DNA of 64,000 bases from Celoporthe dispersa (lineage: Eukaryota; Ascomycota; Sordariomycetes; Diaporthales; Cryphonectriaceae): positions 124,001 through 188,000 of the forward strand of contig WAID01000009.1 of assembly GCA_016584495.1 (NCBI GenBank). Direction: 5' to 3'. Numbering within the stretch: position 1 is the first letter of the stretch; every line of letters begins with the position of its first letter. The notes under the pieces are model-generated. The model was given only the letters and a program-made list of their open reading frames with translations. It was not told where the DNA came from and did not search any database. The translations under genes and the position numbers were made by a program. Shown here piece by piece: positions 59,337 through 64,000 of this stretch.

Positions 59337-62300
59337 GTATGAAAAAGGGAAGTTGAAGAGAGGGCGATAATTATCATGGTCTTGGTCACGCTCAAGGACT
59401 CCTCTCATTCTGCCTGGAAAGGGTGGAGGTCTTGTTTTGTTTCCACAGTGACTACAGTCAGAGAGACTACTACTATAAGTACTTAAATACCTAAGTACGT
59501 ACTAAGCAGACTGAATTTCTGTTTTCCTATATGTTTAATGGCGTCTCTGGCAGGAGAAGAAGAGACAGAAAAAAAAAAAGGAGCCTATTGTCTGAGAACG
59601 TCGGCATCCCAAAATCCAACTGAGAGACGAACTGACATTTGTAAACCCAAGTGCTATAATTTTTTTTTTCTCCCCGGGGCCACATTCACCAGCATTATCG
59701 ATTAGCTAGATTAGCATGCAGAGAAGTCATCATGTAGCTAGCTGATAGTGCTGACAGAATGTTTACACCCGAGATGACATGTTGAATTTGACCCGAGAAT
59801 CGGATGCGATAGACAAGCTGTTCAAGAGCAGCTATAGGCCGCATGAAAAGGTGAACTGTCCTGACTCCTGTTGGCTGGATATGATTCACAGATCACGTAG
59901 TAGCGCCAGCCCTTGACCGAGAATGCGTGATCCAGTTCAGCAAGTCGTCTCAACAGAGAGGAGACGTACCATAGTTAGCATTTGAGTCTTGATGCGACGG
60001 AGCTTTCGCGTACGTCAACAACTCCTCTTCATGGCAGCCTTGCTGACGGGTTGGAGGGGACGCCCTGGTAAACAATGAATAATTAATTACCGTCGACCAA
60101 GGCCCTGGCGCAAGTAGAGTAGCCTCATCCCATCCTCTCTGGTCATTCCAAGCACTGTATGTAGGTAGATGCACCACCACCCCTCCTTGCCTCCTTGCCT
60201 CCCTATTTCACGAAATGAACATCTGCACGCCACAAAAAAAAAGGGGTGTGTGCTTGTGTGTGGCCCAGGTGGGTGTCTTGTCATAAGCTTAGCCTCCCGT
60301 TGAAACGAGTGGCTTGTCAGGGGGGGGAATCGCGGGCCCTTAGCGGACGCCACAAGACTTGTTCCCTCCCGCAGGCGCCAACCCCGTGAGAGTATAGATT
60401 TCGACAGAGGATTCGGGAGGACGCCTCTGCTTGCCGCTAGGCGGTCGGTTGGGTCGGTTGATTGCGTGTCGTTCGTCGAACCGCTGATCCTGATATGAAG
60501 GCGGCGAGATTTCGGACCTGTGGACCTGTGGGCGCATACATACACAGAGAGCCAGAAGCCAGGTTACGGCCGGGCGCCTCGGGGATCGTCAAGTCGTCGT
60601 CCTTGGATAGCGATTTCACGTGAATTCGGGTTGGGGATACTAGAGTAAAGTGGACGATAAAATAGCCGAGGAATATCACGATCTACTGTTGCATTCTCCG
60701 TGGTTGGTTCGCCGACCGCTGGCCCTGTGTGGAGTCGCACCCTGCTTGATTTCCTCAGCTTTAGGTCAGTATGCGACCAGGCCTCTCTTTTCTTTTCTTC
60801 TTCTTTCTGATACTAATAAATCCACAAAGAGCCAAAGTGTCGATAACATCGATCTTAGCTGCCCTTCCCGCAGGTCTGATTAGTTGACGACCTAGAAATC
60901 TTGGAGGATAAGGAATGAGAAGAAAAAAAAGATCACCAGAGTATGCTCACAGTACCTGCTGTCGTGACCTTGGCACCGTGAGGCTCCCAAGTCTCCACCT
61001 GACTGCTGCTCGAGGGCTGGATGGGGAGAGAGGCCCGCAGCTTTTCCCAGATGATATGCAGCTGAACCACTCGATCGGGTTCGCTGGGTGGGCACCCTGG
61101 ACCCCACGCGACCTTTTCTCTCCCTGTGTATGTCTCTTCGTGCCTGTGTCTGGCTGCTCTCGGTTGCGTCACTGGATCATATATCATTCAACAACACTAA
61201 CACCAAGAAGAGGAGACACGCGTGACGATCACGATGTTCGGTTAAGGCGGTGTCGAGCTGGGAGAGGTGAACTAAACGAAGTTGTGGGATCATCTGCGAC
61301 AGTCACTGTAAACTACGAACCAAGTACCTAGACGAGCGAATGTGTCACGGTTGCTCGAGCGGTTCGCTCGCGATGCCCATCCGAGGGCCGAGGAGGACCA
61401 AGGGGGCTAGAGCCTTCGATTCTAGTACGTACTACATGGTATAGGACTATGGAACGTAGTCATGCTATGGTAGCAAAATATCGTATTTATTCTGAATAAT
61501 AAGGTTCTGAGGTGCCTCTCGGAGCTGCGCCGCATGACGAACAGCGGGTCTCTTCAGCTGTGGCCCGAGCTGGTTGGGCCCACCACCAAGGTCCAAAATT
61601 AGCCCGACCGGCTGGGGGGGGGCAAAAAAAAAAAGAGAGGGTCCAAGGGAAAAAGAGAGAGAAAGAGAGGGATGGGAGGAAGAAAGAAAGAAAAAAAGTG
61701 AGCACTGCTCTGGCCTGGGTGAGCAGACCTTGTGGATGGGTGGATGAACGCAGGGCATTGAAGAAGCGGGAGGATGGAGGAGGAATTGAGGAGTTGAGAA
61801 AAGAACGAAGCGGGTGTGTGCTGTGCTGTGGTAGGATCTGCTGGATCTGTCTCAGAAGTTTTCTTCATCTGTTTTTATCGAGGCCAGAGCATATGCGGCC
61901 ACATGGAGACATTCTTGGCCCAGCTTGATCATTCTTATCTGCACCACCTGGTTGGCTATACCTTGTGTACTGTATATGAGATAATAAAAGGGGGTTCAGA
62001 AGAAAGCACTGAGCTCAGTGAGCTGATTGATGGCAATACTGCCCCCTACTGGTAATTAACAGGCCCAATGAGCTGCAGAGGCGCTGCCAAGTTTCAGGGA
62101 CCTAACAGCCTGTTGAAACATGGACCATGGCTGGTCACTAAGCCTGTTCTGGCTGGTGGTCGGGCAGGTAAGAGGGTGCTATAGCAGGTGGGAGGGGCGG
62201 AAACTTCTGCAGTCAGAAGGGAACAGGTTGGACCCCTGCAGTAGGCACAACAGGGGTTCTTTTTTTTTCTTTCCTCCCCCTCGCTCCCTCCTGCCCTGTT

Positions 62301-63654
62301 TTACGTGTGTGTTTGCGTGTGTGGGTGGGGAGTAGTGACGTGACTGGGGCCCTGGTTCTCTCTTTTTTTCTTCTTCGCTTTCTTTCTCTTTTGTTCTCAC
62401 AAGGCCTTCCTACTGCAGTATGCATTCCCTCTCTCTATTTTTGAGGGTGGTGGGAACTGGTGGCCACAATTGGTGACCCGTGCTGACCTGACCTGGACTC
62501 TGCTCCATTAAAAAAAAAAAAAAAAAGAGGAATCCGGATCTCGATAAACCATCCCTGACACACCACCTCGGCAATCTCACCCACACCAAAAAAATCCAGG
62601 CACCGTGCCACATTTCTAGGCACAGGTCAACACGCACAGTCCACTGAATGAGCACTGCTCTTTCATTCTTCTTTTGGCCCTCCCCCCCCACCTTCTTCTC
62701 CTCCTGCCCTCCACCTCCACCTCCATTCATCACCACCACCACCACCTCCTCCTCCTCCTCCTTCGTTTGCTGTTGTGGGACCTCCTTTTGACCTGATCTA
62801 TCTATTTTGTTTCTTGTCCACATTTCATTCCGCGTGAAGCGACCAGCTTCTAGACATTGCCATTGGGTTGGTTCAAGTGTCTTGTCGATCATCAACTCTC
62901 GCTTCTTCTGTCCCCTCGCGTTAAAAATTATTACATCACACCTGCAGCAGGCCTTGTTCTTGTGTCCTCACCACCCCTCTCGTTTATTCTACCCTCACTC
63001 TGGGAGCTTTGTGGTCTCTCTGTACAAGAGAGAGAGAGAGAGAGCGAGTGAGAGAGCAGCAGCATCATCATCAACAACAAATAAGCCTCCGCCCCTCTTT
63101 TGTTTTCTACAGGGACCTCGACACGCCATTAGTAAACGCAACCATAAACGTCACGCTTCCTTTTTTCTCGCTCGGGTCATTGTCTATCCACGGTATAGAC
63201 ATTCACACCAACCTTTTTGACACGCGACTGTCGCTACCGTCACCTTGAAGAGAGACGAGACGGTCACTTTCACTTCACACACACACACCCTCTCCGTTCG
63301 TCTCCACACAGGCTCGTGGGAAAAGCAAGGCGCAGTTCTTAATTGGGATCCACCAAAACCCCGTCCACCGTCCAGCCTTGTCACAGACTGAGTCAGTGCA
63401 GCTCGGCCGGCTTTGGCCAAGCCCTTCAAATTCTTGGTCCAACCCTTCCTCTCGAGTGGAATTCGAATGTCTTGAAACTTTGCAGCCCCCGGATCCGAAC
63501 GTTCATCTCATCTATTCTCATCCCTTTTAGTCCGGCCGGGCATTATCAAGACGCGCCTGAGACAGGTTCCAGAGGAGAAACCTCAAACCTACACGCCAAG
63601 GGAGAGAGAGAGAGAGAGAGAGGCTGGCTCGCGTGACCACGGCCCTATACTCCA
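59337..63654. other. 4.3 kb spacer before the last gene
   Basis: The first 700 bp are AT-rich, matching the left flank of the monooxygenase. Further right are poly-A/T tracts (59570-59580, 60233-60243, 62512-62526), GA runs and a CT-rich zone from about 62640. A reverse copy of the dispersed 9-mer lies at 61463-61471 beside small palindromes. The segment 62800-63654 is C/T-rich and likely a long leader, possibly with an intron ending near CTACAG 63113. No other gene was found. Confidence 0.5.
63603..63622. repeat. GA microsatellite in the leader of the last gene
   Basis: A GA run lies about 33 bp before the start codon, probably within the 5' UTR. Confidence 0.85.
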
Positions 63655-64000
63655 ATGCCAGCGGCCGGCTCCTCCCTCTCTAGCAGCAATATGGGTTTTC
63701 TCCCCATCAACGGCCGCTCCAGCGGGGATGCCGACATACCACTCACCAAGGTCCCGACCAGCGGCTCTGTGGGCGCCAGGAGGCAGAACCAGTCCATTGG
63801 CGACATGTCCAACATGTCCACCATCGCGAGCAACACCGCGTCGGAGAAGAAGGGCGGAGGCCTGTTCCACCGCAAGTCCAAGAACGAGAAGGATGGCGCC
63901 GGCGACGAAGGGGTCATCGGTAGGAGGAAGGCCGTGAGGGCCCTCGGCGAGGAGGGCAGGAAGGGCACCTGGGGCGACGAAGCGGGCCTCAACGCCATGG
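63655..64000 (+). CDS. N-terminal fragment of a protein running off the window, possibly an MscS-type mechanosensitive channel
   Basis: From ATG 63655 an open frame with strong C/G third-position bias runs to the window edge (115 codons). The segment is hydrophilic and Ser/Gly/Lys-rich: MGFLPINGRSSGDADIPLTK, then KKGGGLFHRKSKNEKDGAGD and RRKAVRALGEEGRKGTWGDE followed by AGLNAM. Fungal MscS-like channels of the Msy1/Msy2 group begin with such a soluble tail before the first membrane helix, and the last residues resemble the lead-in to that helix, but no membrane segment is included, so the name is tentative. An upstream TGA at 63634 in the same frame supports the chosen start. Confidence 0.5.
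   Translation, partial: MPAAGSSLSSSNMGFLPINGRSSGDADIPLTKVPTSGSVGARRQNQSIGDMSNMSTIASNTASEKKGGGLFHRKSKNEKDGAGDEGVIGRRKAVRALGEEGRKGTWGDEAGLNAM

Noticed and set aside
61335..61460. tRNA-like segment (GCTCGAGCGG near an A-box, CCTTCGATTC near a B-box)
   Set aside because: No acceptor stem can be paired and the T loop does not have seven bases between paired arms.
57586..63654. Secondary-metabolite gene cluster around the monooxygenase
   Set aside because: No backbone enzyme, transporter, regulator or flavin reductase is present within reach.
1..64000. CRISPR arrays, insertion sequences or bacterial-type operons
   Set aside because: The window is fungal nuclear DNA with intron-bearing genes; no regularly spaced repeats or transposase genes were seen.

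Overview
The window is nuclear DNA of a filamentous ascomycete, most likely a Sordariomycete. The evidence is short spliceosomal introns (about 50-260 nt, GTRNGY donors, YAG acceptors) in nearly every gene, strong C/G bias at codon third positions, long gene-free spacers full of homopurine and dinucleotide tracts, and typical Pezizomycotina proteins. Thirteen protein genes can be supported, plus one unrecognised coding segment. No rRNA, convincing tRNA, CRISPR array or intact transposon was seen.

Layout from left to right: a YAT-family amino-acid permease (+, 2432-4913) is convergent with a PMP47/Ant1-type peroxisomal adenine-nucleotide carrier (-, 5472-6694). After a 5.2 kb spacer comes a large low-complexity Abp2-type (ARS-binding protein 2) nuclear protein (+, 11923-15198). 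An orphan coding segment lies at 16402-16952. Next are an MFS sugar/polyol transporter (+, 21698-24171), a secreted App1-like phosphatase-domain protein (+, 25237-26928) and glutamine synthetase (+, 31099-33018). A small Cys-rich protein (-, 36581-37044) is followed by a 9.4 kb gene-free stretch. An RNA-processing neighbourhood follows: the DEAH helicase Prp43 (-, 46430-48963), divergent from the arginine methyltransferase PRMT5/Skb1 (+, 49868-52527), which is convergent with the Sm protein SmF (-, 53049-53667). The right end has an F-box-like/2EXR-type protein (-, 54347-55393), an NtaA/SnaA-type FMN-dependent monooxygenase (+, 57586-59336) flanked by AT-rich DNA, and the first exon of a gene that runs off the window, possibly an MscS-type channel (+, 63655-64000).

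There is no operon-like organisation. Two functional themes are visible. One is nitrogen and carbon acquisition (amino-acid permease, glutamine synthetase, sugar transporter), with perfect GATA-factor sites near the permease and inside the glutamine synthetase leader intron. The other is the Prp43-PRMT5-SmF group, whose products all act on spliceosomal RNPs.

A technical feature matters for any user. At least five genes carry single-base insertions or deletions, almost all inside short homopolymers, that break otherwise well-conserved frames, while long genes beside them are intact. This looks like consensus sequencing error rather than pseudogenes. I found no clear new multi-gene system. The most distinctive signals are a perfect GC hairpin presenting a GATA site in the glutamine synthetase leader intron, an App1-like subfamily with an altered DXDXT motif, the orphan ORF at 16.4 kb, and a dispersed intergenic 9-mer.
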